DNA of 64,000 nt. It comes from Mariniphaga sp963747515. GTDB lineage: Bacteria; Bacteroidota; Bacteroidia; Bacteroidales; Prolixibacteraceae. The notes below the pieces were generated by a model. It was not told the DNA's origin. It ran no database searches and was given only the letters and a program-made list of their open reading frames with translations. A program made the translations under genes and the position numbers. The stretch covers positions 992,001-1,056,000 of the forward strand of contig CAVVFN010000008.1 in the NCBI GenBank assembly GCA_963747515.1, read 5' to 3'. Below, in pieces: positions 54,461-63,078 of the stretch (positions within the stretch are counted from its first letter, which is position 1; each line of letters opens with the position of its first letter).

Positions 54461-54874
54461 AGTTTTTAAAACGTTCATAACCTGAACTGACTGATGCAAA
54501 ATAGAAAAAAATTACTTTACGCTCCAATTTTTCCTGAATATAAACGTGTTTATTTCAAGATATAAAACAATGCCGGAGCAAATAAATGATGAATGAATAT
54601 CCTGTTCCCATAAATCGGGCCAAAATTAAAAAAATGAAAAAGAATAAACCACTACCTGTAAATAAGGAAAATCCAAAAGCAAAATCGTTTCTTTCCATTA
54701 ATCTGTCCCGGATTTTATTCAGAGTTTCTTCGCAATACAGAGAATAACAACGGGGTAAATAATGAACAGGCAGTTACCATTGATTATTAAAATTTTATTA
54801 TTTAGACAAGGACAAAAAAATCGAAAAACTATTCCTGAAAGCTTGTAATTTGCGGTGCCATTTTTTTTCAATTG

Positions 54875-55326
54875 CCGGGTTATTTCACTTCCGTCTCCAT
54901 CCTTTATCGCACAGAGATGGCGAAGGGATAGCGAAGAGATGGAAGTGACACAGGCTGTGGGGGAAGTGTATGGCAGTTTATGTTGAGGATTGTCGCGTCA
55001 GGCTGGAATCCCGCTTTCGCTCCGACTGGTGGTTGCGCTGAATCGGGATTTTCGCAGAATGCAGATCCGGAAGAATAGCTGAATGATCTTCTTACTTTCC
55101 CCCATGTTCCCGCAACATCTACACTCCGATATCCGTTTAGTTTTTGGGCTTTGATTTGTTTTGTAATCTCAACCCGCCAGTTATGCCTGATGCGTTACCT
55201 GGGGCAGAGGTTTGCCTCCAGCTTCCTTCAGGTTCCACCTCACGATAGACACCTTTTGGCCAGCTGCCCGATAATGATTGGCAACTACAAACCATCCATA
55301 GCGTTACTTTCCCCACCGGGTTATTT
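54875..55326 (-). repeat. GC-richer structured block flanked by an 11-bp direct repeat; possible group II intron or MITE-like remnant
   Basis: CCGGGTTATTT occurs at 54875-54885 and 55316-55326. Inside, TCACTTCC (54885-54892) pairs with GGAAGTGA (54941-54948) around a second stem ATCCTTTATCGC/GCGAAGGGAT (54899-54929), and AATCCCG pairs with CGGGATT nearby (about 55009-55054). Read on the minus strand, the part from about 55250 to 55080 (with GTGAGGTGGAACCTGAAGGA) reminds me of domain I of bacterial group II introns, but no domain V and no reverse transcriptase are present. I cannot assign the block with confidence. Confidence 0.35.
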
Positions 55327-55342
55327 ACCATGCACGGCACAC

Positions 55343-55373
55343 AAAAAGAGGTTGCCGTTTTACGACAACCTCT
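55343..55373 (-). terminator. Terminator of the 55401-56912 Gfo/Idh gene
   Basis: AGAGGTTG (55347-55354) pairs with CAACCTCT (55366-55373), with an inner CGT/ACG pair. On the minus strand the stem is followed by TTTTG. It starts 27 bp after the stop codon. Confidence 0.75.
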
Positions 55374-55400
55374 GCTTGGAATATTCTATTAAACACCTGA

Positions 55401-56912
55401 TTAAGCAGGCATATCGGGCAGGCTCCAGGGCTTGCGGTAGGTATGTTTAATCAATTCAGATGCAAATTCTTTTGCAGATACCGGATCAGTCCAGGTTTTT
55501 CTAAATGTTGGATGACCATCGTGGATTTCAAAACCATCCTTTATAACAGTACGGATTTGTTCATCGTCGGTAAGATTGGTAAACTGCATATTCTTGCCAT
55601 CCCAGTCGAGAACTTTATTAAGCGACTGTAAACGAACAGCCAGCACTCCCATAACGACCATTTCATTGAATGGTCCGGCTTCCTTGAAATCAGAAGCAGG
55701 AGCTGTACGATTTTCAGGGCTTTCTTTACATGCACGTACCCAATCCATTTCATGGCTGGTTTCAATTCTGCGACGGAATTTAGGAGCATCGGGGGTACGT
55801 CCTGATATCAACCATGGGTCTTTTCCATAGCATCCGCAAACCAGTTTGTCCTTTGTTCCGTGAAAAATAACACCACCACCTGCATCGTTTGGATTTTTAC
55901 CATCGGGCCATTCGTCGGGAAGCATCATCTTAATGCCACCATCATACCAATATACATCAACCTGTGGCAATTGAGCATTCTTTTTCATTCCTTTCCATGA
56001 ACGTTCCGGTGTACGAGAGGGGAAAGTAAGTTTAACAGCCTCCGAAACCGGGGCACATTCCTCAAGAAGAAGGCTTGAGCTTGCCTGTGCATGAATAGGA
56101 TAACCCAAATTAAGACCTACGAATACCGGATGCAGGATGTGACATGCCATATCGCCAAGGGCACCTGTGCCAAAGTCCCACCAGCCACGCCAGTTCCATG
56201 GGTGATAAATTTCATTGTAAGGACGCATTTGTGTAGGGCCGATAAATAAATCCCAATCGAGAGTTTCAGGCACCCACTGACCGTTTTCAGGAGTATTCAG
56301 CCCTTGCGGCCAGATAGGACGATCGGTAAAAGCTTCTACTTTTGTTACCTCACCAATTTCACCGTTTGCAAGCCATTCGGTAGTAAGGTTAACACCTTCG
56401 CCCGATGACCCCTGGTTTCCCATCTGTGTAGCAACTTTGTATTTGTCGGCAAGGCGGGTAAGCAGCCTTGACTCGTAAACAGAGTGAGTAAGCGGTTTTT
56501 GAACATACACATGTTTTCCCATAGTAATGGCGTGGGCAGCAGTTATAGCATGGGTATGATCGGCAGTAGCAACAACAACAGCATCGAAATCTTTTCCCAT
56601 TTCATCATACATCCTGCGCCAGTCTTTGTACTTTTTAGCTTTTGGAAAACGGTCAAATACTCCGTTCCCACCTGCGTACTTCCAGTCGACATCACATAGC
56701 CCAATGATGTTTTCAGCTTCCAGGTTTTTCAGATTAGCAAAACCCATACCTCCAACACCAACACCTACTATATTCAGTTTGTCACTGGGAGCTTTGTGCC
56801 CCAATCCGGCCATTACATGGCTCGGAATAATTGAAAAGCCTGCTGCAGCTGCAGCGGTTGTACCTAGAAAGGCTCTTCTGGTTACAACACTTTTGTTCGA
56901 ATTTTTCTCCAT
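55401..56912 (-). CDS. Tat-exported Gfo/Idh/MocA-family oxidoreductase
   Basis: The 503-residue protein has a Tat signal (TRRAFLGTTAAAAAGFSIIP). Rossmann motif: IVGVGVGGMGFANL. DHTHAITAAHAITMGKHVYV precedes a QKP variant of the EKP motif with Lys139 retained. YHPWNWRGWWDFGTGALGDM and MACHILHP follow, with the His used by related enzymes near the nicotinamide. The ATG at 56912 is chosen; a TTG two codons earlier is in frame. It shares long stretches with the 52976-54460 protein (GLGHKAPSDKLNI, LTHSV-ESRLL, KTWTDP versus RTNNEY at the end), so the two arose by duplication. Likely periplasmic; substrate unknown. Confidence 0.87.
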   Translation of the reverse strand: MEKNSNKSVVTRRAFLGTTAAAAAGFSIIPSHVMAGLGHKAPSDKLNIVGVGVGGMGFANLKNLEAENIIGLCDVDWKYAGGNGVFDRFPKAKKYKDWRRMYDEMGKDFDAVVVATADHTHAITAAHAITMGKHVYVQKPLTHSVYESRLLTRLADKYKVATQMGNQGSSGEGVNLTTEWLANGEIGEVTKVEAFTDRPIWPQGLNTPENGQWVPETLDWDLFIGPTQMRPYNEIYHPWNWRGWWDFGTGALGDMACHILHPVFVGLNLGYPIHAQASSSLLLEECAPVSEAVKLTFPSRTPERSWKGMKKNAQLPQVDVYWYDGGIKMMLPDEWPDGKNPNDAGGGVIFHGTKDKLVCGCYGKDPWLISGRTPDAPKFRRRIETSHEMDWVRACKESPENRTAPASDFKEAGPFNEMVVMGVLAVRLQSLNKVLDWDGKNMQFTNLTDDEQIRTVIKDGFEIHDGHPTFRKTWTDPVSAKEFASELIKHTYRKPWSLPDMPA

Positions 56913-57245
56913 AATCAATTAAAGTTTCAATTGGATAGGTATTTTTTTTCCTACTATTTATGATTTAAAAAACTGCTAAATATAGGTATAATCAAGGTTT
57001 TCTCAAATACAGATAAGTTACTGGCAATGCATAATATAAAAAAAAACAGTGGAAAAATGAAAATGCCTGTTTGATTAACTTAACTTAAACTTCTAATATA
57101 AAGTTAATTATGAGACAATAAATAACATTTCTCTATACGTGTTAAAAAAAATCAATTTGTTTAAAATACCCATATATTCTATTTTTGACCCTAAATTTTT
57201 AATTAGTCTAAATAATAGTATCATAAATCTTAAAATATATAAATT
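56913..57245. other. 333-bp divergent intergenic region before the peroxiredoxin gene
   Basis: Very AT-rich, no ORF that can be supported. It should contain the divergent promoters of the Gfo/Idh gene and the peroxiredoxin gene. No exact TAnnTTTG element with correct spacing was found, and no OxyR- or PerR-like site was evident. Confidence 0.45.
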
Positions 57246-57782
57246 ATGCTTACAGTAGGAGATAAATTTCCGGCATTTGAAAAGAAAGCAGTAGTGTCGC
57301 TTGAACCAGGTAAAGAATTTCAAACCCTCACGCTCGACAATGTAAAAAATGGAAAATGGACTGTTTTTTTCTGGTGGCCTCTCGATTTTACCTTTGTATG
57401 CCCAACAGAAATTGCATCGTTTAATAGTTTATGGGAAGAGTTTGAAAAACGCAACACAAATTTAATAGGAGCTTCCATTGATTCAGAGTATGTTCACCTG
57501 GCATGGAGAAATAATCATCCTGAATTAAAAAAACTGAAATTTCCAATGCTTGCCGATACTTCGAAATCGTTGTCGGAAGAACTCGGAATTCTTGAAAAAG
57601 TGAACAAAATAGCCTATCGCACCACATATATCATTGATCCCGATGGTGTCATTCAGCATGTTTCGGTAAACGGACTTGAAGTGGGCAGAAGTGTAAAGGA
57701 AATCATACGGTTGCTCGATGCCTTTCAAACAGGTGAATTAACTCCCTGCAACTGGGAACCGGGGCAGCTGACGTTAAATTAA
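57246..57782 (+). CDS. AhpC-type two-cysteine peroxiredoxin
   Basis: The 178-residue thiol peroxidase reduces hydrogen peroxide and organic peroxides. The peroxidatic Cys52 is in FTFVCPTEIASFNSLW. A second Cys168 lies in the tail GELTPCNWEPGQ, which fits the resolving cysteine of 2-Cys AhpC/Prx1-type proteins. WRNNHPELKKLKFPMLADTS near 88 and RTTYIIDPDGVIQHVSVNGL near 126 are standard. No AhpF or thioredoxin reductase gene is adjacent, so thioredoxin or another partner must regenerate it. It is a single-gene unit with a terminator. Confidence 0.93.
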   Translation: MLTVGDKFPAFEKKAVVSLEPGKEFQTLTLDNVKNGKWTVFFWWPLDFTFVCPTEIASFNSLWEEFEKRNTNLIGASIDSEYVHLAWRNNHPELKKLKFPMLADTSKSLSEELGILEKVNKIAYRTTYIIDPDGVIQHVSVNGLEVGRSVKEIIRLLDAFQTGELTPCNWEPGQLTLN

Positions 57783-57843
57783 ATCCGATGAATAAAGGAT
57801 AATCGGGATTCATAGATATTCGTTTTACTTAATTCACATTTTC

Positions 57844-57877
57844 AAAAAGAGGAGCCTGAAAAGTTCCTCTTTTTTTG
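57844..57877. terminator. Bidirectional terminator between the peroxiredoxin and rnhA genes
   Basis: AAAAAGAGGA (57844-57853) pairs with TCCTCTTTTT (57865-57874). T-runs follow on both strands, so it can end transcription of both converging genes. Confidence 0.87.
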
Positions 57878-57891
57878 TTTGCCGTAGTACG

Positions 57892-58362
57892 CTAATCCTG
57901 TTTGTTTGCCAGATAGCCAACATCTTCCTTCAGATTTTCTTCCATAGAAGCTTCCACCGCCAGCCGATCGCAACGTTCATTCATAATATTGTTGCTATGT
58001 CCTTTTACCCAAATAAATCTGATCCGGTGTTTTTTATAAATTTCAAGAAACCGCATCCATAAATCGGGATTTTTTTTGCCTTTAAATCTTTTCTTTACCC
58101 AATTAAATACCCATCCTTTTTCTACTGCATCGGCCACATATTTTGAATCGGTATATAATGTTACTTCACTTCCAGGTATTTTCAGAGATTCGAGGGCAAC
58201 TATTACCGCCAGCAACTCCATACGGTTGTTGGTTGTTAGCCGGTATCCTTCCGAAAGTTCTTTCCTGTGCGGACCTGAAATCATTACAACTCCGAAACCA
58301 CCCGGTCCGGGATTTCCACGGGCTGCCCCATCGGTATAAATCGTAACTGCAGGTTTTGTCAT
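57892..58362 (-). CDS. rnhA: Ribonuclease HI
   Basis: The 156-residue endonuclease removes RNA from RNA-DNA hybrids. The catalytic acids are Asp11 in VTIYTDGAARGNPGPGGFGV, Glu in TNNRMELLAVIVALE, Asp in VTLYTDSKYVADAV and Asp in MNERCDRLAVEA. KKRFKGKKNPDLWMR forms the basic handle. The ATG at 58362 gives the normal start (MTKPAVTIYTDG); upstream in-frame codons to 58452 would add 30 unrelated hydrophobic residues. Confidence 0.96.
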   Translation of the reverse strand: MTKPAVTIYTDGAARGNPGPGGFGVVMISGPHRKELSEGYRLTTNNRMELLAVIVALESLKIPGSEVTLYTDSKYVADAVEKGWVFNWVKKRFKGKKNPDLWMRFLEIYKKHRIRFIWVKGHSNNIMNERCDRLAVEASMEENLKEDVGYLANKQD

Positions 58363-58617
58363 CAGCACATAAATATGTTGTAAAATAGTTATGAAAAAAT
58401 TTAAAAAGCAAGTTGAAAAAAGAATTACCTTCCTTCTGTGATAATAAATCAATGACTAAAGGTCACCGAATTCTGATTATAAATTTCATTATATTCCTGT
58501 GTCTTTTTATATCAGGCACAACAGCAGTAATCCTTAAAAAGCCCGGGTGGTAAAAACAGACGGCACAGAAATAAGATTTCATTTACAATGTTCCGAAGGA
58601 ACGAAACGGCAATTTCT

Positions 58618-60768
58618 TTATTCCACAATATTCATTTCATCAATAAGGTGTGTTGCCCCGGCGTATATATCAATAACCCACAGCACAAAACGAATATCCA
58701 CATTAATGCAGCGTTGCAATTCGGGTTCAAATGCCAGGTCGCCGCTCATGGCTTCCCAGTTACCATCGAAAGCTACACCAATAAGTTCTCCATTGGCATT
58801 CATAACCGGACTACCTGAATTGCCCCCTGTAATATCGTTATTCGAAATAAAACATGCATATAATTCTCCGTCTTCATTGGCATACCTTCCAAATTTACGG
58901 GAAAGCAGCAACTCCTTCATCCGGGCAGGCACATGAAATTCATCATCTCCCGGGATTTCCTTTTCGAGATAGCCGTCGGTGGTAGTATAGTATTTATAGA
59001 TTACCCCGTCGCGAGGCATATAGTCCGCAATTTTTCCGTAGGTCAGGCGCATTGTGGAATTCGCATCGGGATAAAACTTTTTCTCGGGGAGCATTTCCAT
59101 TAATCCCGCAACAAATAACCGGTTTCCCTTTTCCAGCAGATTGTTTTTTTCAGCTGCTATATCGCTCAGTTCACTGAACTTCTCAAATATATCACGGGCA
59201 GCCTGGAATGCCATATCTTTTTCCAGTTCTTTTAAATCCGGGTGATCAAGAAACTGTTTAAATTCATTTTCATTATCAAAGATTGTCCGTTTAAACATTT
59301 TTTCGGCATATTTTTCAAAATTACCTTTGTATTTTTTTCTGACTTCGGCAAAAAACTCAGGTTGATATTCAGGTGCTATATTTTCATTGTAAAGCTTCAT
59401 TAATGATGCAGCAATTTTCATATCGGTTTCTGCATCATAATCTTTAAAATGAGATTCCAATTCATCAGTTAACCTGTTTTTGATTACATCCGCAAGTTCA
59501 GGTTCTTTCTTGTTTTGGCCAAGTATGCGGTATAAAGGCGATGCCCGATAGGCAAACATAAATATTTCCGGTCCTCTAATCAATGCTTCTGCCATGTACT
59601 CACGGGCTTTGTCTACTTGATTGTCACTGTATGCCTCTTTAATGTAGTCCAAAGCCTGACCGTATTTTTCCTGTCTTGTTTGATCTGCATTTACCCAATG
59701 GGTAAATTCATCCTCCAGGGTTTTCTTTTTTTCAGGTACATTCAGGTTTTTGAGACCGATATTCTGACCTATACTGTATTTATAATAATTTGAACTTCTG
59801 GCATATTTTGAAGCATACTGTATGCGTGCTTTCTGGCTGGTGCTCATATATTCATCGATAATGCGCAGCTTTTCTGCGCGCACCTCAATTCGAACCGGAT
59901 TGGTTACCTCCATTGTATATTTCACTCCATATGATGTTTTATACCTGTCGGTACTTCCGGGATATCCCATTACCATGGCAAAATCACCATCATCAATTCC
60001 TTTCAGGGAAACAGGCAAAAAATACTTTGATTTGTAGGGAATATTATCCTCCGAAAATGAGGCAGGTTTTCCATCGGGGCCCGAGTATACCCGGAACAAT
60101 GAAAAATCGGCTGTATGGCGCGGCCACATCCAGTTATCGGTATCTCCGCCAAATTTTCCCAGAGCCTGTGGTGGTGCACCTACCAGGCGGACGTCGTTAA
60201 AGGTTTCAACAACAAACAAATGAAATTGGTTGGAATTAAAAAAACTGCGAACATATGTTTCATAATGAGTATCTCCTTTGGCTTCTTTTTCCAGTTCCCT
60301 GGAAATGCTGTAAATTTTATCCTCTCTTTCACTGGTGCTCATATCGGGAGTCAATTCACTTACAACTTTTGATGTCACATCTTCGATGCGTATCAGAAAC
60401 GACACCGATTTACCAGGATTGGGCAGCTCCTCCTCCCTTGTCATAGCCCAGAAACCATCCTGCAGATAATCGTTTTCAACGCTTGAATGGGATTGAATTT
60501 CACCATATGCACAATGATGATTGGTAAGTAATAATCCATCGGGTGAAATTAATTCTGCAGTACAGGAGCCACGATCCAGTGCTACAACTGCATCTTTAAT
60601 ACTGGCATTATTAATAGCATATATATCTTTTGCATCTAACTGAAATCCCATTTGCTGCATTTCAGCAATGTTTAATCTTTGAATTAGTGAAGGCAGCCAC
60701 ATGCCTTCATCGGCAACTGCCCTACCCCATACTAAAACAAGCAGCAACAAATAAATCAATCTTCTCAT
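58618..60768 (-). CDS. Family S46 dipeptidyl-peptidase (DPP7/DPP11 type)
   Basis: The 716-residue exported serine peptidase has a signal peptide (LIYLLLLVLVWGRAVA) and removes dipeptides from oligopeptides in the periplasm. The catalytic triad is visible: His85 in LLLTNHHCAYGE, an Asp in KFGGDTDNWMWPRHT, and Ser in NDITGGNSGSPVMN. DEGMWLPSLI at the mature N-terminus is the free-amino-group recognition region. In the S1 region the sequence is AFDGNWEAMSGD, with Gly where DPP11 has Arg, favouring DPP7-like preference for hydrophobic P1 over acidic P1; this reading is from memory of the family. The ATG at 60768 is preferred to a TTG at 60777. Confidence 0.92.
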   Translation of the reverse strand: MRRLIYLLLLVLVWGRAVADEGMWLPSLIQRLNIAEMQQMGFQLDAKDIYAINNASIKDAVVALDRGSCTAELISPDGLLLTNHHCAYGEIQSHSSVENDYLQDGFWAMTREEELPNPGKSVSFLIRIEDVTSKVVSELTPDMSTSEREDKIYSISRELEKEAKGDTHYETYVRSFFNSNQFHLFVVETFNDVRLVGAPPQALGKFGGDTDNWMWPRHTADFSLFRVYSGPDGKPASFSEDNIPYKSKYFLPVSLKGIDDGDFAMVMGYPGSTDRYKTSYGVKYTMEVTNPVRIEVRAEKLRIIDEYMSTSQKARIQYASKYARSSNYYKYSIGQNIGLKNLNVPEKKKTLEDEFTHWVNADQTRQEKYGQALDYIKEAYSDNQVDKAREYMAEALIRGPEIFMFAYRASPLYRILGQNKKEPELADVIKNRLTDELESHFKDYDAETDMKIAASLMKLYNENIAPEYQPEFFAEVRKKYKGNFEKYAEKMFKRTIFDNENEFKQFLDHPDLKELEKDMAFQAARDIFEKFSELSDIAAEKNNLLEKGNRLFVAGLMEMLPEKKFYPDANSTMRLTYGKIADYMPRDGVIYKYYTTTDGYLEKEIPGDDEFHVPARMKELLLSRKFGRYANEDGELYACFISNNDITGGNSGSPVMNANGELIGVAFDGNWEAMSGDLAFEPELQRCINVDIRFVLWVIDIYAGATHLIDEMNIVE

Positions 60769-60799
60769 TTTGGCCAATTAATTAAATTAAAAAAAACTG

Positions 60800-60807
60800 C
60801 AAATATA
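60800..60807 (-). promoter_or_regulatory. Candidate -7 element TATATTTG of the S46 peptidase gene
   Basis: Exact TAnnTTTG match on the minus strand, 31 bases before the ATG at 60768. A TTG lies only 13 bases upstream, too close for a standard -33. Confidence 0.5.
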
Positions 60808-60849
60808 ATATTTCAGAATTCAATGTCTCTGATATATTGACATGTTTGA

Positions 60850-61782
60850 ATGCTGAGTTGGTTAAAAAAAACTAAACCAGGTGGTCGTTTCTCATTTCTT
60901 GTTAAATTTGTAGCTCTCAAAAAACCAGGAGAGAAAGTGAAAAAACAAATAATAAAGAAACTAAGCGACCGTTACCGATTAATTATTTACAACGATACCA
61001 CATTTCAATCGGTTTGGAGCATGAAGCTGAGCCGTTTGAAGGTTTTTACAATTACCAGCCTGTTATCGTCCATAATTGTAGTTTTGGTTATTTTGCTCAT
61101 CGCCACCACTGCTCTTCGTGAATACATCCCCGGATATCCGAAAGCCGAATACAGGCAAATGCTGGTCTACACAGCATTAAAGATGGATTCCCTTGAGCAG
61201 GAAATCAACCAGCGCGATTTGTTTTTCAGAAGCATTCAGGCCATTGTTTCAGGTGAAACTCCTGATGATTACCTGCTGGCTGATACCTCATCGGTGCAAG
61301 ATGGGGTAACTATTCTTGAATACAATCACGATTCAGTTTTCCAGGACAAGTTACTTGCAGAACAAACCAATCTGTCAGTTGGTTCACATGAAAACCGTAG
61401 ACTCAACCTAAGCCAGATACATTTTTTTGTACCGGTAAAAGGAGTAATAACAGAAGAGTTTAATGCAACTGCAGATCATTTTGGAGTGGATTTGGTAAGT
61501 GAACCCAATGCACGGATTTCTGCAGTAATGGACGGAACAGTAATTTTTTCAGAATGGACTATACAAACAGGTTATGTTCTATTTATTCAGCACGATGCTA
61601 ATTTGATTTCCGCATATAAACATAACTCAGAACTGCTAAAAAGAAAGGGAGACAGAGTAAAGGCCGGTGAAGCGGTTGCTATAATTGGAAGTACGGGGGA
61701 ATTATCCACCGGACCACACCTTCATTTTGAATTGTGGCATAATGGAACCCCATTGAACCCGGAATTATATATTGATTTTTGA
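60850..61782 (+). CDS. M23-family (LytM) peptidoglycan peptidase, membrane-anchored
   Basis: The 310-residue protein has a basic cytoplasmic start, one membrane helix (about 65-88, VFTITSLLSSIIVVLVILLI), a coiled linker and a C-terminal LytM domain. Zinc ligands: His and Asp in DHFGVDLVSEPN (near 213) and His-x-His in STGPHLHFELWHN (near 290). A further YKHN segment matches the usual H/N position in the domain. The N-terminal KLSDRYRLIIYNDTTFQSVW is typical of Bacteroidota M23 proteins placed near dxr/rseP. It may cut peptide cross-links or activate another hydrolase. It lies 124 bp before dxr. Confidence 0.88.
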   Translation: MLSWLKKTKPGGRFSFLVKFVALKKPGEKVKKQIIKKLSDRYRLIIYNDTTFQSVWSMKLSRLKVFTITSLLSSIIVVLVILLIATTALREYIPGYPKAEYRQMLVYTALKMDSLEQEINQRDLFFRSIQAIVSGETPDDYLLADTSSVQDGVTILEYNHDSVFQDKLLAEQTNLSVGSHENRRLNLSQIHFFVPVKGVITEEFNATADHFGVDLVSEPNARISAVMDGTVIFSEWTIQTGYVLFIQHDANLISAYKHNSELLKRKGDRVKAGEAVAIIGSTGELSTGPHLHFELWHNGTPLNPELYIDF

Positions 61783-61905
61783 ACATGAACAGAGCATGAG
61801 AATAAATACTGCACGAATGGCACTGATTTTCTTTTTCAGATTGTTCATCTGCCCTTCAAAAAAGGCCCGCATATGCGACAACCCTAAACAAACAATTTTA
61901 ACCTG

Positions 61906-63078
61906 ATGAAAAAACGAATTGCTATACTAGGTTCCACCGGCTCCATTGGAAAACAAACACTTGAAGTGATTTCATGTCACCCTGAATTGTTTGAAGTGGA
62001 AGTGCTGACTGCCAATAATAATGTTGATTTACTTGTAAGCCAGGCAAAAAAATACCAGCCTAATGCAGTGGTTATAAGCAATCCCGATAAATACCGGATG
62101 GTAATGGAAGCCTTACAAAATGAACCTGTAAAGGTTTATTCAGGTACCGAAGCCCTGAACCAGGTAGTTCAAATGGATACTATTGATTTGGTGGTTACAG
62201 CCATGGTTGGGTACTCGGGACTGACACCTACATGGCATGCAGTGAGAACCGGTAAAAATATTGCTCTGGCAAATAAGGAAACTTTAGTGATCGCAGGTGA
62301 AATAATAACAAATCTTGCAAAAGAAAAACAGGTTGATATCCTTCCGATTGATTCCGAACATTCAGCAATATTTCAATGTTTGATTGGTGAAATTGCCAAT
62401 CCGGTTGAAAAAATCTACCTTACCTGTTCAGGTGGACCTTTTCGCGGCAAACCGGCAGAAGAACTTAAAGATGTTACAGTAGAGGAGGCTCTGGCACACC
62501 CGAACTGGGATATGGGGCCAAAAATAACAATCGATTCGGCAACGCTTATGAACAAAGGGTTTGAAGCAATTGAAGCACACTGGTTATTTGGACTGCCTTC
62601 CTCCAAAATAAAAATTGTTATTCATCCCCAATCAATTATACATTCAATGGTGCAGTTTGAAGACGGATCTATAAAAGCACAGCTTGGTCTGCCCGATATG
62701 AGACTCCCTATTCAGTATGCACTGACTTTTCCCTACCGCATTCCTAATAATTTTCCGCGGTTCAGCTTTTTAGATTACCCGGAACTTAATTTTAGTCAGC
62801 CGGATACAAAAAATTTTCGTAATCTTGCACTCGCGTTTAATGCAATGGATGCTGGAGGCAATGTTCCCTGCATCCTGAATGCTGCAAATGAAGTGGCAGT
62901 GCAGGCTTTTTTGGAAAAGAGAATCACATTTCTTCAGATTTCTGACATTATTGAACAAACAATTGATGGCGTGAGTTTTGTAGAGAAGCCAACAATGGAT
63001 GATCTTATTCAGACAAACACTGAAACAAGAAAAAAAGCGCAAATATTAACAGAAAACAGAAAACAGAAAAATAATTAA
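61906..63078 (+). CDS. dxr: 1-deoxy-D-xylulose-5-phosphate reductoisomerase
   Basis: The 390-residue enzyme makes MEP in the non-mevalonate isoprenoid pathway. RIAILGSTGSIGKQTLEVI is the NADPH-binding start. NKETLVIAGEII near 124 and IDSEHSAIFQCL near 149 form the metal and substrate site; CSGGPFRGKP near 179 and TIDSATLMNKGFEAIEAHWL near 207 are the flexible loop and catalytic segment. Length fits. Its last base is shared with the rseP start (TAATG), so the two are translationally coupled. Confidence 0.97.
   Translation: MKKRIAILGSTGSIGKQTLEVISCHPELFEVEVLTANNNVDLLVSQAKKYQPNAVVISNPDKYRMVMEALQNEPVKVYSGTEALNQVVQMDTIDLVVTAMVGYSGLTPTWHAVRTGKNIALANKETLVIAGEIITNLAKEKQVDILPIDSEHSAIFQCLIGEIANPVEKIYLTCSGGPFRGKPAEELKDVTVEEALAHPNWDMGPKITIDSATLMNKGFEAIEAHWLFGLPSSKIKIVIHPQSIIHSMVQFEDGSIKAQLGLPDMRLPIQYALTFPYRIPNNFPRFSFLDYPELNFSQPDTKNFRNLALAFNAMDAGGNVPCILNAANEVAVQAFLEKRITFLQISDIIEQTIDGVSFVEKPTMDDLIQTNTETRKKAQILTENRKQKNN

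Larger units (their letters stand above)
54461..55400. other. 940-bp gene-free stretch between two Gfo/Idh paralogues
   Basis: The left 400 bp is ordinary AT-rich upstream DNA for the 52976-54460 gene. From about 54875 to 55326 the base composition becomes visibly richer in G and C, with several stems and an 11-bp direct repeat at the edges (listed separately). The terminator of the 55401 gene is at 55343-55373. Two ORFs of 67 and 99 codons in the GC-richer block overlap on opposite strands and resemble no protein. Confidence 0.6.

Noticed and set aside
55137..55450. Two overlapping frames of 67 (minus) and 99 (plus) codons
   Set aside because: They overlap each other on opposite strands in the structured GC-richer block, run across a terminator or into the next gene's end, and show no domain.
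57108..57323. 71-codon minus-strand frame before the peroxiredoxin gene
   Set aside because: It overlaps the start of the peroxiredoxin gene and has the composition of random AT-rich DNA.
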